Of a stretch of DNA of 64,000 nt, positions 24,189 through 35,650 are shown piece after piece; the stretch's first letter is position 1, and the number at the start of each line of letters is the position of its first letter. The stretch comes from Adineta steineri (lineage: Eukaryota > Rotifera > Eurotatoria > Adinetida > Adinetidae): NCBI GenBank assembly GCA_905250115.1, contig CAJNOI010000014.1:364548-428547 (forward strand), in the 5' to 3' direction. The notes beneath the pieces were generated by a model that worked only from the letters and a program-made list of their open reading frames with translations, was not told the origin of the DNA and searched no databases. A program made the position numbers and the translations under genes.

Positions 24189-24519
24189 ACTTTCAACATT
24201 ATTTAACTTGTTTTTATCTTCTAACCTAATTATTTGTTAAAAACTAATTAAAATAAATGCTTATTAATCATGACTAAAAGCGAAAATTTATATGGAGATA
24301 TATGTGAGTGGGAACTGTAGCGTTCGTGAACAGAATACACTCACATTCACCCATACCTATCCTCAAGATATAAATGGCTTCTCGTTTCGAATCGACAGTT
24401 TTATTAATACGACAAAGCATAAAGAAAATATATCAGAACGAAGTAGAATATGAAAAGCAGACGTATCAGACGGTTTATCATCTCGATGAAATGTTTTATT
24501 TAAAAAGATAATTGAACAA
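24189..24519. other. Spacer with a GT/AC hairpin
   Basis: Short spacer between convergent genes. Contains the hairpin at 24298-24366. Confidence 0.5.
24298..24366. repeat. GT/AC hairpin element 5
   Basis: TATGTGAGTGGG on the left and ACTCACATTCACCCATACC on the right, with a loop of about 28 nt. It ends CCTCAAGAT, the terminal motif seen in other copies. Confidence 0.65.
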
Positions 24520-25214
24520 CTAAAATACCAGATTTATCGACCGCTGTTGTGAACTCTCGAATTTCAGTTGACATTTATTCTTCTCTTGATATCTGCTCGT
24601 TTTCACACGCCATTCACCTTCGAAATGACTCGCCGTTGTGTTCCACGTCAGTTGAATCGTTACGTCACCTATACTCCGCTGATAGGTTTTTGTTAGATTC
24701 ATTCGGCATCTTTTATTCGAGTAAGTTCCAACGACCGTAAATGTACCATCTTCGTCAGATCCACTTCCACTCACTTTGAATATACGAGGATCGAATAATA
24801 GAGAAAGCTGATACCAATCATGCCATTTATCATACTGATAATTTCGACTGGACCAAATGCCTGATCGAAAAACATCTTCGGCTGGTACATTCAGTACTTG
24901 GCTGTTTGCCCTATTTCTTCTACGTTTTGAATAACATCTGCAAAACAAAAATAGGATAACCAAACCAGCACAACCCCCAGCAATGCTACCCACAATAATA
25001 TCAATCTTGCGATTTTTCTTCGATCCACTTCCATAATAACCACTACTGCGGCTACCTATATTCATTTAAACAAAGGTTACTTTTCTATTAACTACTTTAG
25101 ATACTCACCTCGTACACCACTTCTACGAGAGCCACCTCTAGCTCCTTGGCAGATATATATTTCGATCATAATATAAGCAATTAAGAGTAGACGAACAAGT
25201 AATGGTATTTGCAT
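24520..25214 (-). CDS. Single-pass membrane protein with signal peptide, function unknown
   Basis: Two exons: 25214-25109 and 25055-24520, intron 53 bp; 213 residues. The N-terminus is a signal peptide (IPLLVRLLLIAYIMIEIYIC). A short Arg/Gly/Ser/Tyr-rich ectodomain follows (residues about 22-47, including GGSRRSGVRGSRSSGYYGSG). A membrane segment (about 54-74, VGSIAGGCAGLVILFLFCRC) ends in a Lys/Arg stop-transfer. The cytoplasmic part of about 135 residues is rich in aromatic and beta-type sequence (FKVSGSGSDEDGTFTVVGTY) and may be one small beta-sandwich domain. No named domain is recognised. It is a type I topology by signal order. Confidence 0.7.
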
Positions 25215-26180
25215 TATAACACTCCGCCAATTTTAATCTAAAATATAAAAGAATGCAACGACAAGTTTCGCTGAGTAAATCTAGCTTATTATTCATTCCA
25301 ATTGCTGAACGCGTAATCGTTGAATTTTGTTATGAAAAACTCAGTAACTACCAACAGAATAGGATTCAAAACAGCATTAAATATATATATTGAATGATCC
25401 ACATTCACATTTTGTTCATTTTTGCTAAAAGAAACGGCTGTTGAAGGCAAATGCTGCTGAAAAGCGGAAGAATTGCGAAACAAAGTTTAAATAGCGAAAC
25501 AGGTGGCAATTATATATTTTTGCTTCCTTCAAAATTCAAATGACAAAACGTCGACTTTGCTTCTGTTAATAGATCTAACGTTGTTAACACGTCAAATTAT
25601 CACTCACAACATCTGGTATTTCATCGACACTTTCTAGAAAAAGAGGAGAAAAGACATGTATAGTCTTGACTTGTAAAATGTCGACAAACATTCACACAAT
25701 TGATAATTTAGTGTTCTGTTATTAGCTTTCGGTACTGGCATAAGAAACTTTAAAAATATGAAGCGTGCGCTTTTGATGATAATTAGGATTGTGCAATTCT
25801 TATTTTACCGACTTCTGAAATAGAGGTTTATGAAAAAGGATGAGAAATAATGTTGCTGTTCACGATATGACGGAATCCAGACGTAAAAGAGAGAAATTAA
25901 TTTTGATTTCATCTATATAAAACATGAAAAGATTTTTCTAAACGTTGTAAACTCTATCGTAAATGAATTGGAATTAGAAAAGATGATAGGTATCACTGGT
26001 CTATTGAGATGAAGTTATATATGTGACCATCTATGGGAATTATCATCTTTTAATCATCGTTTTATTTCAAATCGAAATAAACAATTTTAACGAATATAAA
26101 AAATCAATGTTTTATTTCTAAATTAATATACTAATAAATGTTGAGGAATTTTTGTTCTATTTAAGCTGCTGGTATGGTTT
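25215..26180. other. Spacer, no gene seen
   Basis: About 960 bp of AT-rich sequence upstream of the membrane protein and downstream of the small mitochondrial protein (both minus strand). No repeats or coding frames of note. Confidence 0.45.
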
Positions 26181-26769
26181 TCAATTTTGTTTTTGTTCTT
26201 TAACCATAATTCTTTGAATTCCATCATGTATATCTTGTGGTGATTTAACAAGAATAATTTTTGATTTAGGTGCTAGTTGATGTATAACATTGAGAAGACG
26301 ATTAAACCAGTGGAGTATATCTGCACGATCTGTTGGCACATCCTCTACATGATATGGAACAGATTGATCAAAACCATTGACATAATCGCCTACAATGAAA
26401 ATAAGACAGATTATATAAATTTAGAAGAATCCAACTAACCAATAGATATCGCATCCCATTGTTGTTCTTTTAGTGCAGCAATTACTTTTTGATCACTTTC
26501 CTTGTTGTTAACAAGACCAATAATTTTAATATTTTATATCCTAATGCAACTAAAGATTTCTGTGCTTCCGGAACTACTTTATTACCGGCACCAAGTGCTA
26601 AGATTTTCCATTCATATGAAGCGCCTGTAGTTGAGACTGATCTGTTTATTATAACTGCTGGAATTGAAAAAGCCTAATGAAATACAAAAAATAAAAAAAA
26701 TTATTTTTTTAACTTAAATCTTACCTTACGAATCGAAAATAAACTACTAGTTATCAATCTTAAAGACAT
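26181..26769 (-). CDS. Small protein with likely mitochondrial presequence; one apparent 1-nt frame slip
   Basis: Exons on the minus strand: 26769-26725, 26673-26440 and 26389-26181. The first two encode an Arg/Ser-rich, acid-free N-terminus (MSLRLITSSLFSIRKAFSIP) that looks like a mitochondrial import signal, then WKILALGAGNKVVPEAQKSL. In exon 2, at a run of four A (near 26542-26545 on the plus strand as TTTT), the frame shifts. Both sides look like real coding sequence (LGYK before; IKIIGLVNNKESDQKVIAAL after) and one more A would make all exon lengths sum to 163 codons. The cause may be an assembly error in a homopolymer or a recent mutation. The C-terminal part has an alternating beta/alpha pattern (SKIILVKSPQDIHDGIQRI) suggestive of a small Rossmann-like fold. 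Function is unknown. Confidence 0.55.
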
Positions 26770-27284
26770 ATTTTGCTTTCTTCAGTATTCTTTCGTGTGC
26801 GTTATAAGAAAAAAAAGAATATTTGTGACTTAATGTATTGCGCTACGTTCGATTTTTTTTCTCTTTTGCCTTCACCATTTATACAATATTAATATTAATG
26901 CCCTTCCACGTGTCTATTCTTTCCTTCTTTTTTTCAATGTCGCATTATTTTATACATTTTTTCCTTTCGTTCTATTCATATTTATTATTAGATATCTATC
27001 GATTATATACGTATTCTTTTAGAATTGCAACATTGTATGTACACCGTTCTGCCATAATCGTCTGGTACATTCCACTGACGTGTTCATTTTTTTCTCAATG
27101 AAACTGTTGAGAAACGTCTTCTAGTCTTTTGTATGAATTCTATATAGAGTAAAGGTTTTTCGATAGGACTTAGGTGAGATGCGCTCGAGACAAGAAGTTT
27201 AATTGTATTAGTCAAATCCCATAAGAATGAGATGACTTTCTCGATTTTATTGAAAGATTAAAAAAGAAACATGTTTGTTTTGGT
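26770..27284. other. Spacer, no gene seen
   Basis: T-rich on the plus strand. The 87-residue open frame at 26838-27101 is Phe/Ser/Tyr-rich, as expected from T-rich sequence, and has no domain. Confidence 0.45.
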
Positions 27285-29308
27285 TTAATGATTATTTCTG
27301 ATTAAATCTGCTGCTCTTTCAGCAATTGCAATCGTTGGAATATTTGTATTACCCGATACATTAATTGGTATGATACTTGCATCGATAACACGTAGACCTT
27401 TAACACCTTTAACTTTTGTATCAGATGTAACAACTGTCATTCCATCGTCTTCTTTTCCCATTTTACATGTTCCTACAGGATGATAAACTGTGATTGTATA
27501 TTTACGAATATATGATTCCCAAAATTGATCTTCATTTTCAGTTGTTTCGTTTCCGTTCATTTCTTTTGCCAATGAACGAACAACATTTTTCAATGGTTCA
27601 GTTTGACAAACTTTCTTAGCTAATTTACAAGCTTCAACTAATTTTCGAACATCTTCTTTATCTTCCAAATACTTTGGATTAATATTTGGATGTGCAAGAG
27701 GATCACGACTTGCTAAAGTTATTTCACCTTTAGATTTTGAATGAAGAAGAGTAGGAAGATAGGCCATCGTCGATTGATGTTCACCACAAAGATGTGGACC
27801 GATATATTGTTCGTATACTTCGGGTTTAAAATTGAAATTTTGCAAAAGATTAGCATCGACTGTTAGTGGACAAAAATGTACTTGGATATCAGGTACTTGA
27901 TTTTTATCTAAAAAAAACAATTCTTTAGAGAAAATATTTGGTGATCGGAGGGCAATGAAAGAGATTTCTGTGATCACCTCGAGTACACTTCAGACACGTT
28001 TCACTTTCAGGAGAACTTACCAGTTCCATCGATTTGATGCCAAGCTTCTGCTTCTACAACGCACGATGTCAGACGACCTTTTCCTTCAACTGCCCATCGT
28101 TGTAAATTTTCTACAGTTAAATCTCGAGTTGAAAGGGTTGATATGTTAGTTGTATAAATAAGAACAGTCATAATATGATCTTGTAAATTCTTTCCAACAC
28201 CAGGTAGATCAACAATAACTGGAATTTCAAGTTTTTCTAATTCATCACGAGGACCAATTCCAGACAAAAGAAGTATCTGAGGGCTTCCAACAGTACCAGC
28301 TGATAGAATCACTTCTTTACCCTGAATAACTTCTTCTTTATCAAGTGAACTGGCACGTTTAATAACGACGCCTAAATATATAGAAAATATTCATTTTAGA
28401 ACAAAACGCAAAAAACATGGATTTCAAACCTTTTGTTTGCTTTTGTTCATCGACTAAGACACGACAAGTATGTGCATTAATTAATACATGAAGATTGTCT
28501 CGTTTTATTGCCGATAACAAATAACCACTTGCTGTTGACCAACGTTTTCCATGTTTAGTTGAAACTTGTGACAATGTTACACATCCATTGAGAGATTCTT
28601 CAGCATTGTAATCTTTCGTTTGATGAAATCCATTTTTTTCACATGATTCAATAAATAATTGATTGATTTCATTTGAATCTTCTAATAGAGTGACATCCAT
28701 CATACCTTTATTTTCATCATGATTACGAAATTTATCATTTTCTGGAATTGAATTGATATCAGCTCGTTCTAATTTTTTAAAATATGGTAACATTTTTTTA
28801 AATGACCATTCTGGTAATTCCCAATTATCATAATCATGTGGATCACCGCGAACATATTGCATATAGTTGATCGAAGAACAACCTCCGAGTACTTTTCCAC
28901 GCGGCCAATTACCTTGTTGATTAATGCAATTAAAATGTGAATGAACTTGAGGTGTAGTTTTATATTGCCAATCAATATCACCACGTTGACAATTTCCACT
29001 AAAATACATACGATACATGTTCTAATTCTTGGCATATAAAATTCTTTCTCTTACCATGCAGCTGGCATATGGATTATATCATTTGTATCGGCACCACCAG
29101 CTTCAATTAGAAGAACTTGTTTATTATTATCTTCAGATAAACGATTGGCTAAAACAGCACCTGCTGAACCAGAACCAACAATTATATAATCATATACAAT
29201 TCCATCAGTTTTTGTTTGAGAAAAATCACGTTCCCAACGTTGTACAACAGATGGATTTTCACTGATAACTGGCGCAGCAGCTTGTTCAGCAATATTTGTG
29301 TTCGACAT
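27285..29308 (-). CDS. GMC-family FAD oxidoreductase (choline dehydrogenase-like)
   Basis: Four exons: 29308-29055, 28998-28430, 28371-28021 and 27907-27285; introns are 56, 58 and 113 bp. They sum to 598 residues, a normal length for the family. GSGSAG (45-50) is the FAD-binding loop, with LIEAGG after it. The GMC signature 1 region ([13 protein letters not shown]-like, here [20 protein letters not shown]) and signature 2 ([15 protein letters not shown]) are present. The catalytic pair is carried by [10 protein letters not shown] (His) and [15 protein letters not shown] (Asn). Such enzymes oxidise alcohols such as choline or sugars and lipids at the FAD. No signal peptide is obvious. An earlier acceptor at about 29009 would bring a stop into frame, so the acceptor at 28999 (GTATTTTAG) was chosen. 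The exact substrate is not known. Confidence 0.87.
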
Positions 29309-30105
29309 AATTTATATGATGATAACTAAATCAAATGTAAAATGGAAAGGATAATACGGTTTCACAATCATACAAATTGTTAACACTAGAGAGTGTAGGC
29401 TACTTGCGGTCAATCCTAACAAACAAAATCTTTCACTATTCTTTTGTTTTCGTTATCAGGTTTATTCTGATATTTCACTTATTAAACAATTTTTCTAAAT
29501 CAATAACTATATATGAGGAAAAAACAGGTCGCATCGCTAGATTTTGAGCCTAAATAATTCATCAATTTCATGACAATACCTTATTCTCAGCTGAAATGCT
29601 GTCAATTAAAAACTTAGAATAAATAACAAAGCTAACGGGTTATTGCGATTCAGCAAGCGCCATCTTATGATGAATAAAATCGGTATGTTTTTAAACATTT
29701 AAGGTAACGAAAACGATGAAAATAACTGGTTTTATCAGTGACGAAGGAGAAAAATACTAGTGGTTTTTTTTCGTTCTGTCGTTCGTGCACGTTGTTTGTC
29801 GAACGAAAGAACGCATATATAAACATTTTCTTTTCTACATATAAAGCAATTCGTAGGTGATGACGATTTATTCCATTTTTATTCAGATATTTGTTTGGAA
29901 AAAATTTCAACTTAATGTATAAAATATTTTATTTTCTTTCGCGACTACAATTTTATTAGATCGATGATATTTCTGTAATAAAAATAGGAAGTAAAAAAAA
30001 CATTGGTATAATCGTCCACTTCCTTCATTTCTGATCAAAGCAAAATGTTTTACCTGTATAGTAACGATTTGATTTTTAACCAAGTGTAAAAGCCCAGTTT
30101 TTCAT

Positions 30106-30136
30106 CATATATATAAATATATATATATATATATAT
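30106..30136. repeat. (AT)n microsatellite
   Basis: About 30 bp of nearly pure AT dinucleotide repeat, interrupted once by AAAT. Confidence 0.9.
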
Positions 30137-30301
30137 GCAAACACGAACGCAGTTACCCACGTAGCACCTCATTTTAAATGGTTACAAATCCAACTAATAA
30201 TTTTTTTCAGTTCTATTATTCTCATGATGGAAGTTAATGATTGATTTATACGAAAGTATTTTTTTATTTTGTTTTGAGAATTTTTCAATTTGGTGGGAAA
30301 G

Positions 30302-30490
30302 ATGTCACCCACAGACAAGAAATTATCTTTATTCTATCACATACATTACAGTACTTTTGATTTTATGAGTGACTACATCGAATATAGTCAACAACTATTG
30401 GAATTATTTTTTCAAGATTTTGGTTGTCAAAAGTTGAATATTATTCAAAATAAATATCATGTTCAGAATCCGCATGAAACAATACACTAG
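30302..30490 (+). CDS. Possible small protein (62 residues), unsupported beyond open frame
   Basis: An open frame from ATG to TAG with mixed composition (SLFYHIHYSTFDFMSDYIEY, then LLELFFQDFGCQKLN) that looks less biased than the surrounding AT-rich sequence. It has no recognisable domain, signal or intron and no clear promoter. It may be chance or a gene remnant. Confidence 0.2.
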   Translation: MSPTDKKLSLFYHIHYSTFDFMSDYIEYSQQLLELFFQDFGCQKLNIIQNKYHVQNPHETIH

Positions 30491-30925
30491 AAGGGTAGAT
30501 GTGGGTGATGAATTCAAGGCACTGATACCCTAAAAGTAATAATAAACTTTCTTGATATAATAATGATATTTTTTCATAAACATCAATATGTTTTGAATAT
30601 AAGTACGCCATTGGCATAAGCTCATATGAATTATATTCGTCATCTAACCATCAGCAGCTTTCTTTCTCATCTTTTATCTTTTTCATGTACCTGTCAATAT
30701 ATGATTTTATATTGTATTCGATTAAGCTTGTTTTTTCTAACAGAAAAAGTTTACGTTTATTAAATCTATGTAATTAATTTCTAAGTGCCCACATCCACAT
30801 ACAATTTCAGCTCTCCACCTTATAGTACTGATGGCTTAAGAAGGTCACACTATGTAAAAACACCATTGTTCTATCACATATGCGAAGAAAACATTGTTTG
30901 TCGTCTATAATGAAAGAAAATCTTG

Positions 30926-30995
30926 AGGGTGCGAGTGTGAATATAGGTGTGTCTTTAGTCATGTCGATACAAACCTACCCACATCCTCACCCTCA
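30926..30995. repeat. GT/AC hairpin element 6
   Basis: CTTGAGGGTGCGAGTGTG at the left and CACATCCTCACCCTCAA at the right, with a spacer of about 35 nt. Both termini show the CTTGAGGGTG / CACCCTCAAG ends that define the family. Confidence 0.8.
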
Positions 30996-31431
30996 AAAAT
31001 TATTTGCATTTTTTGTGTTTCATCCTAAGAAGACAAACAGTTTACTCGCAAAGCTACTCATATCTTTCTTTCTTTCTATTCTGTTTTTCACCTTAACGTT
31101 TAATTTTAAAGAATAAAACGAATTCTCTAACAGTGACCATTATTAAAATCGTAAGAATGGATCCGTGTATTATTCAACAGATTAGTAAAAAAGATTACAG
31201 TACAAAAACTACTACTCCTCTAATGTAGTGTAAGTGATTTAAAGACGAGTTGTGACTATTCGAGTATAAAACTCTTATTATAGGGTTCAATTTCTGTTAA
31301 ATAATATCGTAGCATCAGTCTGCAAAGTCCTGAATTATGTTCTGTTTGAATTAAAGATCGACCGATCCCTGTATAGTATCATGATAAGGGCTTATGGCAG
31401 CAATATCAGACAACGAAGAACATAACATTTG

Positions 31432-31490
31432 AAGGGTGGGTGTGAAAATATAGTATCTCTCATCCACCCACACCCACGCCCACACCATCA
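31432..31490. repeat. GT/AC hairpin element 7
   Basis: AAGGGTGGGTGTG at the left and CACCCACACCCACGCCCACA at the right, spacer about 20 nt, right end ACCATCAAGAT. Confidence 0.75.
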
Positions 31491-31771
31491 AGATAAAATT
31501 CGAAAACAAACGTAAACGCATCACATTACAGTTACTGGAAAAGATTTTGTAAGACGGTGTGTGTATTATATTTATAAAACACCCCTAACAGTTACACTGC
31601 TATCTATACCCATAACCGCACGATAGTCAATTCTATCGCGTTTTTTCCCTTTCTTTCATAGTTTTGACTCATATCTGATATGATAAAACATGACGCCATG
31701 TACATAATTTCGACAACAACAAGAAAAATGTTTTTTCATCCCACTCTGAGAAATAACGAATCTTTTTTTTA

Positions 31772-31780
31772 CCTATAAAT
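31772..31780 (+). promoter_or_regulatory. Candidate TATA box for the Kelch-like gene
   Basis: CCTATAAAT lies about 60 nt upstream of the start codon at 31834. Confidence 0.35.
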
Positions 31781-31833
31781 TTTCAATAACTTTTAGTCAT
31801 TGCAGTCACTTTACAGCTTCACAACAAACAGTT

Positions 31834-32607
31834 ATGAATGATTATAATCAAAATAAACATTGTGAATTTGGTACGAACAATCCTACATTAATGGAAAACC
31901 CTTTTTGGAAATGTATGGTATGTGATCCACATCTAATTGGCTACGATGGTCGCGAAAACAATAACGATGATGTTGTGGATGACATTGATACTTGTCATCC
32001 TCAATGGTGTTTTTCTCGGTTCGGAGCTACACAAACTTATTTACCAGATGGACGGCTGATTCGTATTGGAGGTGAACATGAAGATTGTTATGATGATGAC
32101 TTTCAAATTTATAATGATGTTGTTGTCATACGAAATCCACATATAGTGCAAGGACCACCTATGTACTTTTTACCTATACCGGATAACTTTCCACTGGAAA
32201 GAAAACAACATGGCACTTTATCAGGTTCAGATATATTAGGAACAACGAAGGTTGAAGATGTTACTATCTATGGATATCCTGAACATGTGTTTCCACCAAC
32301 AGATTTTCATACAGCTACTTACGTTAAAAATAATGAGACCAAGGATGAATTCATCTATATTATTGGTGGTTTGGGATATATGACATCCTCTCATCGTAGA
32401 GAGACTCATGTCTATCGTCTCCGTCTATCAGATTTTAGCATACAACGGATAAAAACGACAGGCAATGGACCAGTGGGGTGTACGGAACGTCATCGTGCGA
32501 CATTAGAAACAGTCGGAGGTCGAAACATGATTGAAATTTGTTTGAAAAACCATAGACGTTACAGATTGGACATTGAAACTGCTGTATGGGAACAGATTAA
32601 TAACTAA
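31834..32607 (+). CDS. Kelch/galactose-oxidase-like propeller protein of bacterial type
   Basis: A single exon of 257 residues. Recognisable parts are PQWCFSRFGATQTYLPDGRL, then IGGEHEDCYDDDFQIYNDVV, YGYPEHVFPPTDFHTATYV, and EFIYIIGGLGYMTSSHRRET. These are Kelch-like strands ending in Gly-Gly. I recall a bacterial family, sometimes found after ankyrin repeats, with the same order IGGEHEDYYDPDFCIYNDVV ... YPxxVFPPTDFHSAT ... YIIGxLGY; this memory should be tested by search. The absence of introns also fits horizontal origin. Too short for a closed six- or seven-bladed propeller, so it may dimerise or be a partial propeller. No signal peptide; probably cytosolic. Enzymatic function cannot be claimed. 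Confidence 0.78.
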   Translation: MNDYNQNKHCEFGTNNPTLMENPFWKCMVCDPHLIGYDGRENNNDDVVDDIDTCHPQWCFSRFGATQTYLPDGRLIRIGGEHEDCYDDDFQIYNDVVVIRNPHIVQGPPMYFLPIPDNFPLERKQHGTLSGSDILGTTKVEDVTIYGYPEHVFPPTDFHTATYVKNNETKDEFIYIIGGLGYMTSSHRRETHVYRLRLSDFSIQRIKTTGNGPVGCTERHRATLETVGGRNMIEICLKNHRRYRLDIETAVWEQINN

Positions 32608-33464
32608 AAACTAGAATTTTGCCAACTGTACACTTATCTAACCATGATATATAGTTTTTAAAAATTGAAAATACAACTTTTCGAAATACTTTTATAATAA
32701 TTATCGTTTGGCAACTACTTTAATTTCATTTCATTAACTGTATGAATCTGTTATGGAATAATAAATAAAAGAAAATCATTTATGCCTTAATATTTATAAA
32801 GAAGTCAAACTTAACTGAAAGTTGTGTTTTGTAAAGATTTCTCAAATAACATGAGTAAAGAAAGGAAATAAATATTATTTAGTTAAATGCTTACCAGTAA
32901 ACTACTTGATAACATTATCATTATGAAATACTAAAACATTAGTCGAATCATGAAGTCAAAAACTATCATAATAGATGTGGGTATTGATATGAATAAATCG
33001 AATCGCATTGTAAGCACTCATCTACGTCAACACACACACATTGATACCTATTATAAATCATTGCTTATATCACTCGGTTACGTAATATACCTATTAAAAA
33101 GAAATCGATCACATGTTGAAGACCCTTATGAATGTTAATGTATGCATAATATATTGAGAGAGAGAGAGCACTCTATGAATAAATATGATTTTGAGAAGTA
33201 TACGTCAACTTTCTTTTATATTTATCGAATAAAAGATTAAAGTATTAAAAGAAGAAAATAAATATTGAGATGATAATATGTTTAATCCTACCGACGTCAA
33301 TTTTCACACACCAAAGTCCTCTAGTTCATCTAGTTGAAAAATTTCAAATGAAGATTTGATGTTAATTCTTTAAATTATGAACACAATCGAGTTTAAAAAA
33401 GACATCGGAAAATATAAAAAAAAATGAAAAAAATTCTGTAAAATAATGTTTATATGTTTTGTAT
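32608..33464. other. Spacer, no gene seen
   Basis: AT-rich, with a short GA microsatellite near 33157-33166. The 62-residue open frame at 32950-33138 has no support. Confidence 0.45.
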
Positions 33465-34237
33465 TCATTTGTCAACATTTTCATCAGGCGGTCGTTGATA
33501 ATCAGAAGTTGAAACTAAATAAATAACTAATATACCAAATAAAGCTGTAAATACACCAAAAAAATTTATAATTAAACGTCTTTTTTGTTCAACATCATTG
33601 GTTGTAAAAAATGATGAACCATATCCATGTTCAGATAAACCTGCTATAACTGTAACTACAGCTAATACAAATATAATTCTTCCCCAAAGACGATGACTAA
33701 AATAAAGTAATACTAATTAATTATTAAAAAAGAAAAGAAAAGAAAAAAAACTTACGTTGGCATGTATGCACTTCGAATTTTTAAACTTAATTTTGGAAAT
33801 AAAAAAGTTACAAAACCAAATATCCATTGAAAAAAGAATAAAATTAGTGTTGTTAATCCAAGCCATGAATGAAATGATATAAAATGTATTGAACTACGAC
33901 TCATTTTATATCGAATGATTGCAACAAGTCCAACAAGAGCAAAAGTTAATGATATTATAAGAAAACCAGCATGAAGAATTTTCACTATTAATTTACGTGT
34001 TGATTTTAATGTTCGATATAAAAGTATGGCATTTCCAAAACAAAATACTAAACCAGTTGTCATCATTACTGGATGATAACTAAATGGATTTGCATTCCAA
34101 TCATAATAATAATTAGAATAGAGGCCTTGAGCATAAAATAAAGAAACCAATATAATACTTATTATACCAAATATTTCACATATAATCAATAATATTCGAT
34201 AAGTTAATTCAGTATTTTTGTCTAATATACCAAACAT
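33465..34237 (-). CDS. Cytochrome b561-type transmembrane electron carrier
   Basis: Two exons: about 34237-33756 and 33696-33465, with a 59-bp intron; 237 residues from the ATG coding MFGILDKN. Six hydrophobic segments are visible. His residues sit where b561 proteins hold two b hemes: YHPVMM (segment 2), KILHAGFL (segment 3), SFHSWLGL (segment 4) and THRLWG (segment 5, across the splice junction). These proteins move electrons from cytosolic ascorbate across a membrane, for example to reduce Fe(III) or monodehydroascorbate. Length is usual for animal members. The C-terminal tail (YQRPPDENVDK) is polar and short. A 100-N gap begins about 20 bp upstream of the start, so the promoter is missing from the assembly. 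Confidence 0.85.
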
Positions 34238-34259
34238 TTTATTTAATCTCAAATTTTAA

Positions 34260-34359
34260 NNNNNNNNNNNNNNNNNNNNNNNNNNNNNNNNNNNNNNNNN
34301 NNNNNNNNNNNNNNNNNNNNNNNNNNNNNNNNNNNNNNNNNNNNNNNNNNNNNNNNNNN
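34260..34359. other. Assembly gap (100 N)
   Basis: 100 N placeholder just upstream of the cytochrome b561 start. Upstream exons or promoter sequence could be hidden here. Confidence 1.
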
Positions 34360-35650
34360 GGCAATAAATTTTATGTAAAGGATGATTGCGAAGAAACAAA
34401 GAAGCGAAACACTTTTCTGCGAGGGTGTAGTTTCTGAGAGCATGTATGAAGCATCCATCAAAAATCATCTTTTTAAAGTGAACTTCACAACAAATAATTA
34501 AATAACCTGTGTTATGTCTCCTTTTTTGCTAACTCTACCAGAAACAGTATTGACAAAAAAGGTTTTTGAAAAATTTTAACCTGTAAAATTCCAAACTCTC
34601 CGGGCCGATTGATTTTATTTACAACCGATCCGGTTCCAGTGCTGATATCGGCGGATAAATAATTAGTTTAAAGAACTAATCACGAGTTAAGCTTCAGTCA
34701 CATAGAATTTTGATGATGTGATAATAAGAATAGAATGAAAGATGATCCTAATTTATATCGAGTTCAAAATAAAAATAAAAAAACCTCTGAAACAGTAAAG
34801 AACTATTAGAATCAATTCACTCAGAAGAAAAATATGTTTCACTTCTTTGGTGTTTTCTTAAAACCTATTTATATCCGTTTTATTTATATTTTTCAATAAA
34901 CAGCTTTATAAGACTAGTAAAATGAACTATGTGTAATTAATTTTCTGTTTTTCTTTGTTTCGTTCACTCAGAAAAACCTTTTACATTGCTCGTTTATTGA
35001 AAATCAAAATTATAAATATTTGAGCATGAGAAGCTTTGCTTTCCGCAAATAAACTAAGTGACACTGTCGTATTTTGCTTTTGATTTCAAGAAAAAGTCTC
35101 CTGATCAACTCCTGTTTCTTAACGAAAAACCTCTAAATTCTAAAATTTCGATTTGGCAACTCTGATTTACATACATATGTAGATTTCATTTATGGTCACC
35201 TTGATTTGAAGTTTAGCCGTTATATATTTTACTCTCATATAAATGTAAAAGCAAACGCAAAAAGATTTTCTTTTTATTATCCTCGATAAAAATGTTACAA
35301 ATGAAAGTGCATATACTATATGAAAAGAAATGAAGGCATCATAAATAATAAAAAAAACATTTTTTGATATACCCATGATGATCACGATAATATTAGCTCT
35401 TATTAAGAGAGAGACAAATGCATACTTACAGAATTGGAATAACAAATGTGAAAAAAGAAGAAGAAATAAAAAATACGACACGAAAGGTTAAAACAACGAA
35501 GAAATAAAAATGTATTTCTTATTTAAATATTTTCTACATATTGTTACTCTGTCACAATAAAAAACATCCATTTCAAAAGGTACGATTCGTATCTATTATA
35601 TCTTTTATTCAGCAAAGGTATGATTATAATTATTTAGGTAGAATTCGAAA
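34360..35650. other. Spacer, no gene seen
   Basis: AT-rich, 1.3 kb. The 104-residue minus-strand frame at 35167-35481 is Phe/Ile-rich from T-rich sequence and unsupported. Presumably holds the promoter of the NCS1 permease. Confidence 0.45.

Larger units (their letters stand above)
29309..31833. other. 2.5-kb gene-poor spacer with several GT/AC repeats
   Basis: Contains an (AT)n microsatellite at 30106-30136, GT-rich half elements near 30492-30512 and 30786-30801, and full hairpins at 30926-30995 and 31432-31490. A 63-residue open frame starting at the ATG of 30302 (ends 30490) has a plausible amphipathic composition but no domain. Other frames are unsupported. Confidence 0.45.

Noticed and set aside
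26838-27101. 87-residue Phe/Ser-rich frame
   Set aside because: Composition follows from T-rich DNA; no domain and no splice context.
29009-29054. A 33-nt intron in the GMC gene ending at TTAG (about 29021)
   Set aside because: It would create an immediate stop codon; the 56-nt intron ending at 28999 keeps the frame into [10 protein letters not shown].
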